From Paenisporosarcina cavernae (lineage in GTDB: Bacteria; Bacillota; Bacilli; Bacillales_A; Planococcaceae), in assembly GCF_003595195.1 (NCBI RefSeq), contig NZ_CP032418.1, forward strand, positions 322,501-386,500: DNA of 64,000 nucleotides. The letters run 5' to 3'. Of this stretch, positions 26,583 through 36,434 are shown one piece after another; positions within the stretch are counted from its first letter, which is position 1, and every line of letters starts with the position of its first letter. A model generated the notes under the pieces. The model was not told the DNA's origin, searched no databases, and was given only the letters and a program-made list of their open reading frames with translations. A program made the position numbers and the translations under genes.

Positions 26583-27896
26583 TTAGAAGAAATAAAGTCC
26601 TAAACTAATGACGATTCCGCTTAATATCAAAACAAATACACAATAACCCATGATGTCTTTTGCGCGAAGACCAGCGATTGCTAATGCCGGAAGTGCCCAG
26701 AAAGGCTGAATCATATTCGTCCACGCATCTCCCCAAGCGATAGCCATCGCTGTTTTTGAATAGCTGACACCAAGAGAGTTCGCAGCATCGAGCATAATAG
26801 GTGCTTGTACTGCCCATTGACCACCACCGGAAGGTACGAAGAAATTCACAATTCCTGCTGCATAAAATGTAAAGAGCGGGAAGGTGTGTTCATTCGAAAT
26901 GCTAACGAAAGCTTCGGACACGACACCTGCAAGGCCAGAAGTTACCATCATTCCCATGATTCCTGCATAGAATGGGAACTGGATGATAATTCCGCCAGCT
27001 GTTTTGACCGCATTTGCAACCGCAGCCAAATAATTTCTCGGTGTCCCGTGGAAAATGATACCTAAAATGACAAACAAGAAATTGACAATGTTAATGTTTA
27101 AGTCAAAGCCACGGGTGGCGAAGTGCCACACTAAATAGATGACCCCAATGAGTCCTATTAACATCGAAAGAATATAACTATCTTCTAATCGTGAAGCAGG
27201 AGTAATCGTTTCTGGCTTCTCGATAATCGGCTCATCCTGTAACAAAGCAGGGTCAATCATGAACGTGTCTTCTTTTTTCGGCATCATCCAGCGATTCAAT
27301 AATGGAATCGTGATGATTAATACGATGACGATTAGTAAGTTATACGTCGAAAAGATAGTTTCAGTTGTTGGAACAATCCCCATTATATCTTGATATGGAT
27401 GATCTTTTGTCGCAATCGAAAGAGGAATGGAACCAGCTAATCCCCCGTGCCAAATTACAAATCCCGAATAAGCACTTGCGATCAATAATCGATAGTCTAC
27501 TGTCGGAACTTTTTTTGCTATTTCCTTTGCAAATAAAGCACCGATCACAAGTCCGAATCCCCAATTAATCCAACAAGCGATTAGGGAAACGAATGTCACA
27601 AGTAAAATAGCTGACCCAGGTGACTTTGCACCATTGGCCATTCCAGAAAGCAATCGCTTAAATAGTGGGCTACTAGCCAAAACATGTCCTGCTACTAGAA
27701 CAATAACCATTTGCATCGTGAATGCAAGTAACCCCCAGAATCCATCTCCCCAGTATGTCACCATATCAAGTGGACCTGAGTCTGTTAACCCAATACCGAG
27801 AAGGAAAACAAGTAGCGTTAAGATAGCAACAAATATGTATGGATCAGGTAAATATCGCTCCATGAGAGCATTAGAAAAACGAGTAATACTTTTCAT
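26583..27896 (-). CDS. Short-chain fatty acid transporter, AtoE family
   Basis: 437-aa permease of the TIGR00366/AtoE family with about 11 helices. Family-like segments are WINWGFGLVIGALFAKEI, FVIWHGGLAGSIPLS and FFVPSGGGQWAVQAP. It is expected to take up short-chain fatty acids such as acetoacetate or butyrate. Start at 27896 because AAGGAGGATTCG precedes that ATG; a GTG 15 nt upstream is too close to it. It fits the acyl-CoA oxidation genes in this window but is not in one operon with them. Confidence 0.88.
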   Translation of the reverse strand: MKSITRFSNALMERYLPDPYIFVAILTLLVFLLGIGLTDSGPLDMVTYWGDGFWGLLAFTMQMVIVLVAGHVLASSPLFKRLLSGMANGAKSPGSAILLVTFVSLIACWINWGFGLVIGALFAKEIAKKVPTVDYRLLIASAYSGFVIWHGGLAGSIPLSIATKDHPYQDIMGIVPTTETIFSTYNLLIVIVLIITIPLLNRWMMPKKEDTFMIDPALLQDEPIIEKPETITPASRLEDSYILSMLIGLIGVIYLVWHFATRGFDLNINIVNFLFVILGIIFHGTPRNYLAAVANAVKTAGGIIIQFPFYAGIMGMMVTSGLAGVVSEAFVSISNEHTFPLFTFYAAGIVNFFVPSGGGQWAVQAPIMLDAANSLGVSYSKTAMAIAWGDAWTNMIQPFWALPALAIAGLRAKDIMGYCVFVLILSGIVISLGLYFF

Positions 27897-28091
27897 CGAA
27901 TCCTCCTTCACATGATGTATTTCCTTTTTATTATAGGATACAATCGGAATTTTCGCTATACGAAATATTAGCTGGTCCTATTAGAAGGTGTAACATCTCG
28001 AGAAATAAGCAACGAGATTTTCAGAATGCCTGTAACTTTTTCCAATGTTTCCAGTCTAATGGGTTAGAGAATAGAAAAGGAGCGGATCAAG

Positions 28092-30248
28092 GTGAGAAAA
28101 CAAACAAAATGGATTATTGTATCGGCAATGATTATCTCTCTCGTGTTGTTATTTGCCATGAATATTGATCGTGTGAATGTTAACGCGTCTACAGTTGCCT
28201 TAGAGGAAAATGGTTGGAGTGCGGTATTTTCAAAGCCATTAAAGAAATCAGCGATTAAAGATGGGAAAGTATATGTGATTGACCAGCGGGGAGAGAAGAT
28301 TTCTGCTGACATTCGGTTGTCTATGTCAGGGAAACAAGTCGTGGTTTCCAATTTGGAACCGGGTAGTTATGCATTGTTTGTCGATCATTCCGCTGTAAGT
28401 GGAGGATTTCTTCAATCCATGACAACATCAAGAATCGAATTTTCCGTATATCAAGAATTGCCAACTGTAAAATCCACTTCCGAGATTCGCGAATATTTCG
28501 TGCGAATTAAAAAAATATTGAAACGAAACAATTCCGCATCCGGGGGAATTGTATATGAAAGTGGAGACAGTACGAGTTCTAATGAGTCTGCTAGTGCAGA
28601 AAAAGGAGATTACTCCACCACAAATAACCAAGTGGATGGGGTGGATGAAGGCGATATCGTAAAAACGGACGGGAACGTTTTATACAGTTTAGAAGAAAAC
28701 AGGGTACACATTTCGGATATTACGAACCCAACTGCAATGAAGAAATTGCACACAATTAAAATGGATCAATACACCTATCCAAGTCATTTGTTTTTAGAAG
28801 GTCAAACATTAATCATTTTAGCGAATAAATCTACTTGGATGAATAATGAAGAGGAAGGTGCAGCTAGGAAAGAAAATCCAATGATCATGCCAATGAGAAG
28901 TGCGACAACAGCCATGATTTATGACGTGTCCACACCTAGTAATCCAAACCTAGTACGAGAGTTTTCGACAGAAGGTTATTTACAAGGTGCGAGATTAGCT
29001 GACAATACGTTCTATTTTATCACGAGTGTCACCCCGAACTTCTGGGCAATGGAAGATGATACAGAACTTCGTCCGATGACGACAGATTCCAAACTAGGAT
29101 CAAATCCGTCTCCAATGGAAACGAACGATTTATCCATTTTACCAGGCTCCATTGAGCCGTCTTACACGGTCATTACTTCCTTTGATCTAACAAAGCCAGT
29201 TGAAAATGTGGTGGAGACAAAAGGATATTTAGGAGGTAGCCAATCCCTCTATATGTCGAAACAAAACTTGTATTTAACTGCCTCGATTTATGAGGATACA
29301 GCTTCCACACAAGGGGGTCCCGCGATAGAAATTTGGAATCCATCGGAAAGTGATACGGAAATCTTTAAGTTTACACTCGATGGATCTGCAGTGAAGTTCA
29401 TGGCTTCAGCTCGAGTCGACGGCATGTTATTAAATCAGTTTTCCATGGATGAATATAACGACCACTTCCGAGTCGTGACAACAGAAGGCTTTGCTTGGAA
29501 TGAAGAAAAACCTTCGAAAAACAATTTATTCATTTTAGATGGTGGGCTCAAACAAGTAGGTTCGATCGAGGGATTAGCGGATGGAGAAAGAATCTATTCA
29601 GCTAGATTTATGGGGGATAAAGCGTATATGGTGACATTTAAACAAACGGATCCACTTTTTGTGTTTGATGTCTCCAATCCCGTAGCACCGAAAGTGTTAG
29701 GAGAACTTAAAATTCCTGGATTTAGCAACTATATACATCCTTTAGACGACACCCATTTAATCGGATTTGGCTTTGAGACGGAAATGGTCGATACCGATTG
29801 GTCGGATGAACCGATGCTAATGACTGGAGGAATGAAAATCTCGTTATTTGACGTAACGGATCTTGAAAATCCAAAAGAGCAAGATACCGAAATAATTGGT
29901 GGACCAGGAACTTACAGTCAACTACAACATGACCACAAAGCATTGTTCCAACATCAAGAAAGAGGATTGTACGGATTCCCAGTATCACTATATGAAGGGG
30001 AGATGGGCGGAAACAGTACCTTCAAAGGAGAGGGTGCACTCGTTTATCAAATTGATGTGTCATCTGGCATCACCAAAAAAGCGGATTTAATTCGACCTCT
30101 GAATAATGGACAGCAATACGAGGATTGGCAAAAATCAGTGCAACGTATGATTTATAGCAAAGACACGTTATATACCGTCTCTATGAGTGAAGTGAAGAGC
30201 TATGATTTAGATACGTTTCAACCAATTAGTCAATTAAACTTGAAGTGA
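28092..30248 (+). CDS. Secreted beta-propeller domain protein
   Basis: 718-aa protein with GTG start and AAAAGGAGCGG ribosome site. An N-terminal hydrophobic segment (residues 8-24) is a signal or anchor with no lipobox Cys. A Ser-rich linker (about 155-175) precedes NNQVDGVDEGDIVKTDG, the hallmark of the COG4880 family of secreted proteins with a C-terminal beta-propeller, and several propeller blades follow (HISDITNP, FDVSNPVAPK, FDVTDLENPK). The function is unknown; the domain suggests surface protein interaction. Confidence 0.85.
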   Translation: MRKQTKWIIVSAMIISLVLLFAMNIDRVNVNASTVALEENGWSAVFSKPLKKSAIKDGKVYVIDQRGEKISADIRLSMSGKQVVVSNLEPGSYALFVDHSAVSGGFLQSMTTSRIEFSVYQELPTVKSTSEIREYFVRIKKILKRNNSASGGIVYESGDSTSSNESASAEKGDYSTTNNQVDGVDEGDIVKTDGNVLYSLEENRVHISDITNPTAMKKLHTIKMDQYTYPSHLFLEGQTLIILANKSTWMNNEEEGAARKENPMIMPMRSATTAMIYDVSTPSNPNLVREFSTEGYLQGARLADNTFYFITSVTPNFWAMEDDTELRPMTTDSKLGSNPSPMETNDLSILPGSIEPSYTVITSFDLTKPVENVVETKGYLGGSQSLYMSKQNLYLTASIYEDTASTQGGPAIEIWNPSESDTEIFKFTLDGSAVKFMASARVDGMLLNQFSMDEYNDHFRVVTTEGFAWNEEKPSKNNLFILDGGLKQVGSIEGLADGERIYSARFMGDKAYMVTFKQTDPLFVFDVSNPVAPKVLGELKIPGFSNYIHPLDDTHLIGFGFETEMVDTDWSDEPMLMTGGMKISLFDVTDLENPKEQDTEIIGGPGTYSQLQHDHKALFQHQERGLYGFPVSLYEGEMGGNSTFKGEGALVYQIDVSSGITKKADLIRPLNNGQQYEDWQKSVQRMIYSKDTLYTVSMSEVKSYDLDTFQPISQLNLK

Positions 30249-30254
30249 AAAAGG

Positions 30255-30290
30255 GCGTATGACGAGTGACTACTCGTTATACGTTTTTTT
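30255..30290 (+). terminator. Rho-independent terminator
   Basis: Stem CGTATGACGAGT / ACTCGTTATACG with loop GACT and seven T. Confidence 0.92.
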
Positions 30291-30550
30291 ATTGTCAGCA
30301 ACAAACAGGGGCCGTTTTTTGATGACAAATCTAGGAGTTCATTTAACAAAATAAGGTAGAACGCTTGGGATACGGTGTAGAAATTCATCACGATACCATT
30401 TATTGTAGAATGAGATTTTGTTTTCGAGCTTCCAACTCACATTTTCCTTCTTCATTGTTTGACAGCCTATCTTTTTCCTGCATATTCTTTTGACCTAGGG
30501 GAATAGATTAGATACGATGAATGAAAGAAATGTGGATTGGGGTGAGGCAA

Positions 30551-31312
30551 GTGGATAAAGATCAAATGGAGTTGGCGGTAGATAGTTGTCTACTTGCTGG
30601 AAGGTTAATGATAGAGAGTGGTGCGGAAACGTACCGAGTAGAAGATACGATGTCTCGAATGGCGATTGCACAAGGACTAATTGGTACGCAAAGTTTTGTG
30701 ACGCCTACTGGAATCATGTTCTCGCTCGGAAAAGATGGATCCACTCGCTTAATGACGATTCGGGAACGGATTACGGATTTAGAAAAAATAGCGCTCGTGA
30801 ATCAAGTGTCTCGAAAGCTGGCTAATGCCGAATTGACGATTGAAGAATCATACGAGGAATTACAACGAATTGCATCCGCGCATTTACTTTTTCCGATTTG
30901 GATGCAGTTTATTGCCGCAGCAATAGCAAGCGGAAGTTTTTTAATTTTGTTCGATGGCTATTGGCAGGATGTTCCCGCAGGAGTTCTCGCCGGTGGAATC
31001 GGATTTTTAGTTGTGACGTATATTCATGACCTTACCCGCGTGAAATTTTTCGCTGAATTTGTGGCTGCTTTATCTGTTGGAATTGTCGGATTTTTAGCCG
31101 TCATTTTACATCTTGGAATTGATTTGAATACGATTATTATTGGAGGCGTCATGCCCTTAGTGCCAGGATTATTAATTACCAATGCCGTTCGAGATATGAT
31201 GGCTGGTCATTTTGTTTCTGGCGTCTCGAAAGGGGCGGAGGCATTTTTGACTGCCTTTGCCATTGGGGCAGGAATTGCCTTTATCTTGTCATTTTCAGGG
31301 GGGCTATTCTGA
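30551..31312 (+). CDS. Threonine/serine exporter family protein, N-terminal half (YjjP-like)
   Basis: 253-aa membrane protein of the ThrE/DUF1212 family. A cytoplasmic N-terminal domain of about 120 residues (IESGAETYRVEDTM) is followed by about five helices with the motif GGVMPLVPGLLITNAVRDM. I choose GTG at 30551, preceded by GGGGTGAGG; an ATG at 30521 is the alternative. It overlaps the next gene by 1 nt (TGATG), and together the two make the ten-helix exporter found as one chain in other bacteria. Confidence 0.85.
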   Translation: MDKDQMELAVDSCLLAGRLMIESGAETYRVEDTMSRMAIAQGLIGTQSFVTPTGIMFSLGKDGSTRLMTIRERITDLEKIALVNQVSRKLANAELTIEESYEELQRIASAHLLFPIWMQFIAAAIASGSFLILFDGYWQDVPAGVLAGGIGFLVVTYIHDLTRVKFFAEFVAALSVGIVGFLAVILHLGIDLNTIIIGGVMPLVPGLLITNAVRDMMAGHFVSGVSKGAEAFLTAFAIGAGIAFILSFSGGLF

Positions 31313-31770
31313 TGGTTTGGTTAATTCAAGCGGTTTTTAGTTTTATCGCAGCTGCTGCGTTTGGGGTGATTTTCAATGCACCTCGCAAAATGATTATTCA
31401 TTGTGGATATGTTGGCATGTTTGGATGGCTTCTATATTTTTTATTCGAATCAAATTGGACGGATACAGCGCAGGCATCTTTCGTGGGAGCATTTGTCGTT
31501 GCGCTTTTAGCACATATTTTGGCCAAAAGATTCCGTGTACCTATGATTGTTTTCAGTGTCTCGGGAATCATTCCCTTAGTTCCAGGGGGCAGTGCATATA
31601 ACGCAATGCGAAATGTCGTGGAAAATAATTTTAATGAAGCAATCTTTTTTGCGACACGTGCGTTTATGACCTCTGGCGCAATTGCGATGGGTCTTGTGTT
31701 TGCGGAAGTAATGATGCAATTAGTTTTCCGGTTTCTTCGTCGCAAACGAATCCAAGAAATCGTGGAATAA
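31312..31770 (+). CDS. Threonine/serine exporter family protein, C-terminal half (YjjB-like)
   Basis: 152-aa membrane protein with about four helices and the motif SGIIPLVPGGSAYNAMRN, the counterpart of the PLVPG motif in its upstream partner. It is the second subunit of a split ThrE-type exporter for amino or dicarboxylic acids. The start codon overlaps the preceding stop. Confidence 0.85.
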   Translation: MVWLIQAVFSFIAAAAFGVIFNAPRKMIIHCGYVGMFGWLLYFLFESNWTDTAQASFVGAFVVALLAHILAKRFRVPMIVFSVSGIIPLVPGGSAYNAMRNVVENNFNEAIFFATRAFMTSGAIAMGLVFAEVMMQLVFRFLRRKRIQEIVE

Positions 31771-31850
31771 AAAAGACTGGTGTAGCGAAACTATCTAGTA
31801 AACTTTTGACAGTTACGACGATAGAAACGATCTACAGCAGTCTTTTTTCT
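31771..31850. terminator. Bidirectional terminator
   Basis: AAAAAAGACTG-TGTAG pairs with CTACAG-CAGTCTTTTTT across a loop of about 45 nt, between convergent genes. Confidence 0.75.
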
Positions 31851-31855
31851 TTTTC

Positions 31856-33847
31856 TTAAATTTCGACAGGTTTTCCGATTAAATATCCTTGAACAAAGTC
31901 GCATTTCATTTCCGCAAGCAAATCGTATTGATCACTTGTTTCCACACCTTCAGCAACGACTTCGATTTCCATTGATTTCCCTAATTGGACCATTCCTTTA
32001 ACTAATTGAAGTGATTTTTCGTTCGTCGCAATGGTGGAGATGAACGAACGGTCAATTTTCAATTGTTTAATAGGAAGTAATTGTAGATAACGGAAAGAAC
32101 CATATCCTTTTCCGAAATCATCTAATACAAACTGAACACCTTGCTCTTCTAATAAACTCATTTGTGAACTGATCGACTTTTCCGTCTCAGCTTCTAACGC
32201 AAACGATTCATTAATTTCAATTTGTAATAAGTTAGCAGGACAATTCGTCGTCTCTAACACCATATTAATTTTCTTTGCCATGTTTTTATCTTTAAATTCA
32301 TGGATGGAGGTGTTGACTGCAACGCGATAATTTTTGCCTTCATTTTGCCACTTAACAGCTTGCTTACATGCTTGATCTAACACAAACAGGCCGATGTCAT
32401 GAATCATGCCGGTTTCTTCGGCAATTGGGATTAACTCCTCAGGAGAAATCGTTCCTAACTGCTGATCTTCCCAACGTACAAAGGTTTCATACACTTCTAT
32501 TTTTCCTAAAGAGAGATTCTTCTGTGGCTGGAATACGACATGTAAGTCTTCGTGTTTAAGCGCTTCGATTAAACGTTTTTCGATTTTCGCTTTTCGACTT
32601 AACGCAATATGATCGGATTTGGACAACGTTACGATGTTGCCGCCACCTTCTCGTTTTACTTTTAAAAGCGTCATATGAGAAGCTTTCATCAAATTTTGAA
32701 ACGTCGTTTGATCTTCCGGGAACCGTGCAATTCCTCCGCTGATAGAAATCGGAATGGATTTGTTTTGTAAATAAATCGGATTTTGATTTAAATACGGAAG
32801 AAAACCTTGTGTAAACCAATCACTCAGTGGCGTAAGTACGACAAATTCATCAATTCCAACGCGGGCAATGACACTATCTTGGAAATAACGTTTCACGCGT
32901 TTCACGAATTCATTTAATAAGGAAGCATCTGCTTCCACATCGTGTAAAGACTTGAGTGCATGGTAGTTATCAATATCAATATAGACGAGTGAGAAATGTT
33001 TTCCTTCTTCTATTTGTTGATCAACAACAGATTCCAAGCGGTACCGATTCATTAACCCTGTTTCTGGGTCAATATATGCAATTTGCTCGAGGTGCGTTTG
33101 TAGCTTCTGTTTATCCGTAATATCTCGTTCTAAGATTGCATAATACAGTGGCTCGTGTGAGTTAGACAGAACAGGAATTGCTGTCATATCCACCCAGTAA
33201 GTTTCTCCATCTTTCGTTTTCTTCTCAACAGCACCTTGGTACACTTTCTGTTTGCTCAATTCATACCAAATGGAATTGGCAACCGATTCTCCATTTTTGT
33301 CCGGGAACATTTGCCAAAAGGACTTTCCAAGAACGCGTTTTGGTGTCCATTTGCTTTTCTTTAAAAACTGCTCATTAGCATAAATGAGAAATCCTTCTGC
33401 ATCAATGTGCGTCAGCATAAATGTTTCATCTATTCCTTGCTTATAACTAAATAACTCTTGCGTAGAAAAAGCCTCATCTGCATGTACAAAATTGCCCGTG
33501 TCAAATAGAAAGAACACATACCGTTCATGTTCAAATGTTAAAGCTTTCAAAACAAGGGAGACAGAAATAGATTCTCCATCTTTTTTCTTTAAGCTTAAAT
33601 GCTCAATTCGAATAGGATCCACGCTATGAAGGACTTGATCCCAGGTGGACTTATATAAACTCGATTGAGACTCTCCTATGAATGGATAAAAATTGTCTGT
33701 CACTTCTGCGGCACGAAAACCAAAGATTTTCTCCGCTTCACGACTCCACCATTTTATAATACCTTCGCGAGTAGTCATCATCATTGGAAAAGGAACGTGA
33801 TTAAATACTTCTTGACCATGGTCAAGTATTTCTTGCAAACGATTCAT
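31856..33847 (-). CDS. PAS-GGDEF-EAL protein, probable c-di-GMP phosphodiesterase
   Basis: 663-aa cytoplasmic protein. Two or three PAS domains fill residues 1-275. The GGDEF domain is degenerate: the motif reads RVGIDEF. The EAL domain reads YETFVRW in place of EALxRW but keeps the Glu, plus VNTS, LQIEINES, LDDFGKGYGSF, LKIDRSF, VVAEGVET and QGYLIGKP, so hydrolysis of cyclic di-GMP is plausible while synthesis is not. The start at 33847 has AAGGAG upstream; the frame extends further without a ribosome site. Confidence 0.87.
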   Translation of the reverse strand: MNRLQEILDHGQEVFNHVPFPMMMTTREGIIKWWSREAEKIFGFRAAEVTDNFYPFIGESQSSLYKSTWDQVLHSVDPIRIEHLSLKKKDGESISVSLVLKALTFEHERYVFFLFDTGNFVHADEAFSTQELFSYKQGIDETFMLTHIDAEGFLIYANEQFLKKSKWTPKRVLGKSFWQMFPDKNGESVANSIWYELSKQKVYQGAVEKKTKDGETYWVDMTAIPVLSNSHEPLYYAILERDITDKQKLQTHLEQIAYIDPETGLMNRYRLESVVDQQIEEGKHFSLVYIDIDNYHALKSLHDVEADASLLNEFVKRVKRYFQDSVIARVGIDEFVVLTPLSDWFTQGFLPYLNQNPIYLQNKSIPISISGGIARFPEDQTTFQNLMKASHMTLLKVKREGGGNIVTLSKSDHIALSRKAKIEKRLIEALKHEDLHVVFQPQKNLSLGKIEVYETFVRWEDQQLGTISPEELIPIAEETGMIHDIGLFVLDQACKQAVKWQNEGKNYRVAVNTSIHEFKDKNMAKKINMVLETTNCPANLLQIEINESFALEAETEKSISSQMSLLEEQGVQFVLDDFGKGYGSFRYLQLLPIKQLKIDRSFISTIATNEKSLQLVKGMVQLGKSMEIEVVAEGVETSDQYDLLAEMKCDFVQGYLIGKPVEI

Positions 33848-34119
33848 GTATGAAATACTCCTTATATGCTTACTTCTTCCTATTATAGAGAAGTCTTTAC
33901 ACCAAGTCATTAGTTAAAGAGCGTTTATTCAGAAAAATTTAGTAAATGGAAACATTTGCTGTTTTTGCATAATAATTTTGAAGAAAATAAAATAATGATA
34001 AAAATTACAGTAATGATAGTATATAATAAGGGGTAGAATAGTGCTTTTATTAGTACTATCGGTTTAATTTTAGAAATAAAATTGTATTTTCACTCTTTTT
34101 AGTTAAAAAGTAGTACAGT
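33848..34119. other. AT-rich intergenic region
   Basis: About 270 bp, very AT-rich, between a leftward and a rightward gene. It must hold the promoter of the PAS-GGDEF-EAL gene on the minus strand. I see no ORF and no repeat. Confidence 0.5.
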
Positions 34120-34145
34120 GAAAATATTGAAAAATGTGTCGATAA
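34120..34145 (+). promoter_or_regulatory. Candidate SigD-type promoter of chemotaxis receptor
   Basis: GAAA-N14-GTCGATAA resembles TAAA-N15-GCCGATAA, the motility sigma consensus (7 of 8 in the -10), ending 35 nt before the ATG. Chemoreceptor genes of Bacillus commonly use SigD. Confidence 0.5.
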
Positions 34146-34180
34146 GAAGAAGAGAAAAAGAGAAAAATGGGGGCTAGGAG

Positions 34181-36028
34181 ATGAATAATTGGAAGTCGAA
34201 GATGCCGAAATTACCTAAACGGAAAAAAACGGCTCTACCAAAAGGACCAAAAAGTCCAAAGGTAAAAGGAAACAAAAAATTAGGAAATTATTCAAGAAAG
34301 TTAAAGTCTTTTGGTGACAATGCCACGGCTAAAATGAGTATTCGAAAAAAATTACTGCTAGCATTTTCTCTTATTATTTTACTTTTCCTTATTGTCAGCG
34401 GGATAGCAATTTACAGTTCTTTAATGTTGAATCAAAGCACACAAGAACTAAACAATAAAATTATTCCTCGAATAGACGCAGTAAAATCACTGAACTATGA
34501 AATGGAAAACGTTGTCGCGTTGACCCAACGTCACGTATTATCTACTGATATTAATGCAAAGCGTGACACACAAGATCGCATTAATGAACGAGTGAAACAT
34601 GTAAATGAATTATTAGATACATACGGAAAATTGTTATCTGATCCTATGGCAGTGAATCTTCATGAAGATATTGTCCGTAAATGGGAAGATTACATAGCGA
34701 ATAATGAAGCTGTACTAGTTGCTAGTACCGCTGACAATCAAAAACTCGCAGTTCAAAAAACCTATACTGGAAATGTTCAATATGATTCTATACAACGCAC
34801 ACTTGATGAATTAGTTTATATTGATTTTGCAGAAGCAGAAAAATTACAAAAACAATCTAGTGCGACATTTGCCTCTGTCATTGTGGCGCTTAGTATCGGA
34901 ATAATTCTTGCGATTTTAGCAACTGTTGGTATTGCACTATTTATTGTCCGTCTTATTCGCAAACCAGTAAGTTTACTAAGCGATCGATTTAAAGCAATGG
35001 CTACAGGAGATTTAACAGTAGATGAAATTACGATTAAAAATAAAGATGAGTTTGGTGATTTAGCCGGTCATTTCAACACCATGCTTGGCACGCTTCAACA
35101 ACTTGTCCGAGATTTGCAATCCTCGATATCTACGGTTGCCATGTCCGCAGAACAAGTGTCTGTAAGTGCAGCTGAAACAAGCCGTGCAACGGAACAAATT
35201 ACAGAATCGATGGCGGATGTTTCAGAAGGAGCAGAAGTCCAAGCAGAATCGGTTCGACACGTTCGAGAATCTATTGGAGAAATGTCTATCGGAATGGAAC
35301 AAGCTTCAGCTGCAGTATCCAATGTTTCCGATAAGGCTGTATCTACAACAGAGCTAACGACATCTGGACTTGAAGTAATGGATGAAACTCGTAAGAAAAT
35401 GAATGAAATTCGAACGGTATCAGAAGAATCAGCGAAAGTAGTTCAAGGACTTGGAACGAAATCGGATGAAATTGGTCAAATTGTCGATGTGATCAAAGCA
35501 ATTGCGGAACAAACAAACCTACTTGCCTTGAATGCAGCAATTGAAGCAGCACGTGCTGGGGAACATGGTAAAGGTTTTGCGGTTGTTGCAGACGAAGTTC
35601 GTAAATTAGCTGAGCAATCAGCGAATGCGGCAAAAGACATTCACTCTCGCATAGCTTCGATTCAAAAAGAAGTAAAAGAAGCGATCCACTCGATGGAAGG
35701 ATCTTCGAAAGAAGTTGCGCTAGGGATAGGACTTGCGGAAAAATCAAGCCAAAGTTATGATGACATCGCAAAAATGATTTCGGACGTTTCCGCGCAAACA
35801 GAAGAAATCACCGCGATTATTCAAGAGATGAACGCCTCAGCACAACAAATGGAAACACGCGTAAAAGACGTCGAAACGTTATCTGCCGAAGCATCTGAAC
35901 GTGCACAAACAGTAGCAGCCGCTGCAGAAGAACAAAATGCATCCATGGAAGAGATAACTTCTTCTTCCGACGTTTTAAGTAATCTATCGTCTGATCTTCA
36001 AAAACTCGTTCAACAATTTAAAATCTAA
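34181..36028 (+). CDS. Methyl-accepting chemotaxis protein
   Basis: 615-aa chemoreceptor. An unusual Lys/Pro-rich stretch fills residues 1-57 ([19 protein letters not shown]). TM1 is near 58-80, then comes a four-helix-bundle sensor (80-225), TM2 near 230-255, HAMP, and a long signalling coiled coil with the CheA/CheW hairpin tip ([19 protein letters not shown]). GGGGGCTAGGAG precedes the ATG; an internal ATG (residue 52) that would remove the basic stretch has no ribosome site. The ligand is unknown. Confidence 0.93.
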   Translation: MNNWKSKMPKLPKRKKTALPKGPKSPKVKGNKKLGNYSRKLKSFGDNATAKMSIRKKLLLAFSLIILLFLIVSGIAIYSSLMLNQSTQELNNKIIPRIDAVKSLNYEMENVVALTQRHVLSTDINAKRDTQDRINERVKHVNELLDTYGKLLSDPMAVNLHEDIVRKWEDYIANNEAVLVASTADNQKLAVQKTYTGNVQYDSIQRTLDELVYIDFAEAEKLQKQSSATFASVIVALSIGIILAILATVGIALFIVRLIRKPVSLLSDRFKAMATGDLTVDEITIKNKDEFGDLAGHFNTMLGTLQQLVRDLQSSISTVAMSAEQVSVSAAETSRATEQITESMADVSEGAEVQAESVRHVRESIGEMSIGMEQASAAVSNVSDKAVSTTELTTSGLEVMDETRKKMNEIRTVSEESAKVVQGLGTKSDEIGQIVDVIKAIAEQTNLLALNAAIEAARAGEHGKGFAVVADEVRKLAEQSANAAKDIHSRIASIQKEVKEAIHSMEGSSKEVALGIGLAEKSSQSYDDIAKMISDVSAQTEEITAIIQEMNASAQQMETRVKDVETLSAEASERAQTVAAAAEEQNASMEEITSSSDVLSNLSSDLQKLVQQFKI

Positions 36029-36034
36029 CTAATC

Positions 36035-36078
36035 AAAACCGTAGTTACACTAGCTTCACGTGTAGCTACGGTTTTTTT
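36035..36078 (+). terminator. Rho-independent terminator after chemoreceptor
   Basis: Stem AACCGTAGTTACAC / GTGTAGCTACGGTT with loop TAGCTTCAC and seven T. Confidence 0.93.
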
Positions 36079-36188
36079 ATGTTGAACAAATGCTTAGCAG
36101 CCATAATCTCGATTTCCGTAAGGGAACAGAAGTGAATTCTTATTTATCGGCACACATTTGATAATATTGTCTCCTTTTCCGAGTAGAT

Positions 36189-36210
36189 GATTTTCGGCTA
36201 GCCGAAAATC
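36189..36210. repeat. 22-bp perfect palindrome
   Basis: GATTTTCGGCT/AGCCGAAAATC. GTAGA on the left and TCTAC on the right can lengthen the stem past a 2-nt bulge. No T run follows, so it is not a standard terminator. Confidence 0.75.
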
Positions 36211-36267
36211 TACCTATTAGAAAGAAAAGAACTACAATATATAGAGAGAATCCTCATTCAGGAGCAA

Positions 36268-36434
36268 AGTGTCCTAATGTTTCGGCAGAGTGTCCTAATG
36301 TTTGGAGAGAGTGTCCCAATGTTTCGGCAAAGTGTCCCAATGTTTCGGCAGAGTGTCCCAATGGCATTCGAAAGTGTCTTAATCCCAACGCCGAGTGACC
36401 TAATCTCACAAAAATTGTCTCAATCCCAAAATAT
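36268..36434. repeat. 21-nt tandem array, eight units
   Basis: Units start at 36268, 36289, 36310, 36331, 36352, 36373, 36394 and 36414/5. The head AGTGTCCYAATG is nearly constant in the first five units, with TTTCGGCA in most tails; the last three decay. Exact 21-nt spacing keeps one reading frame open, which explains the repetitive ORF here. The units touch directly, with no unique spacers. Confidence 0.88.

Noticed and set aside
36268-36434. Possible CRISPR array
   Set aside because: Units are directly contiguous with no unique spacers of 30-40 nt, and no cas genes are in the window.
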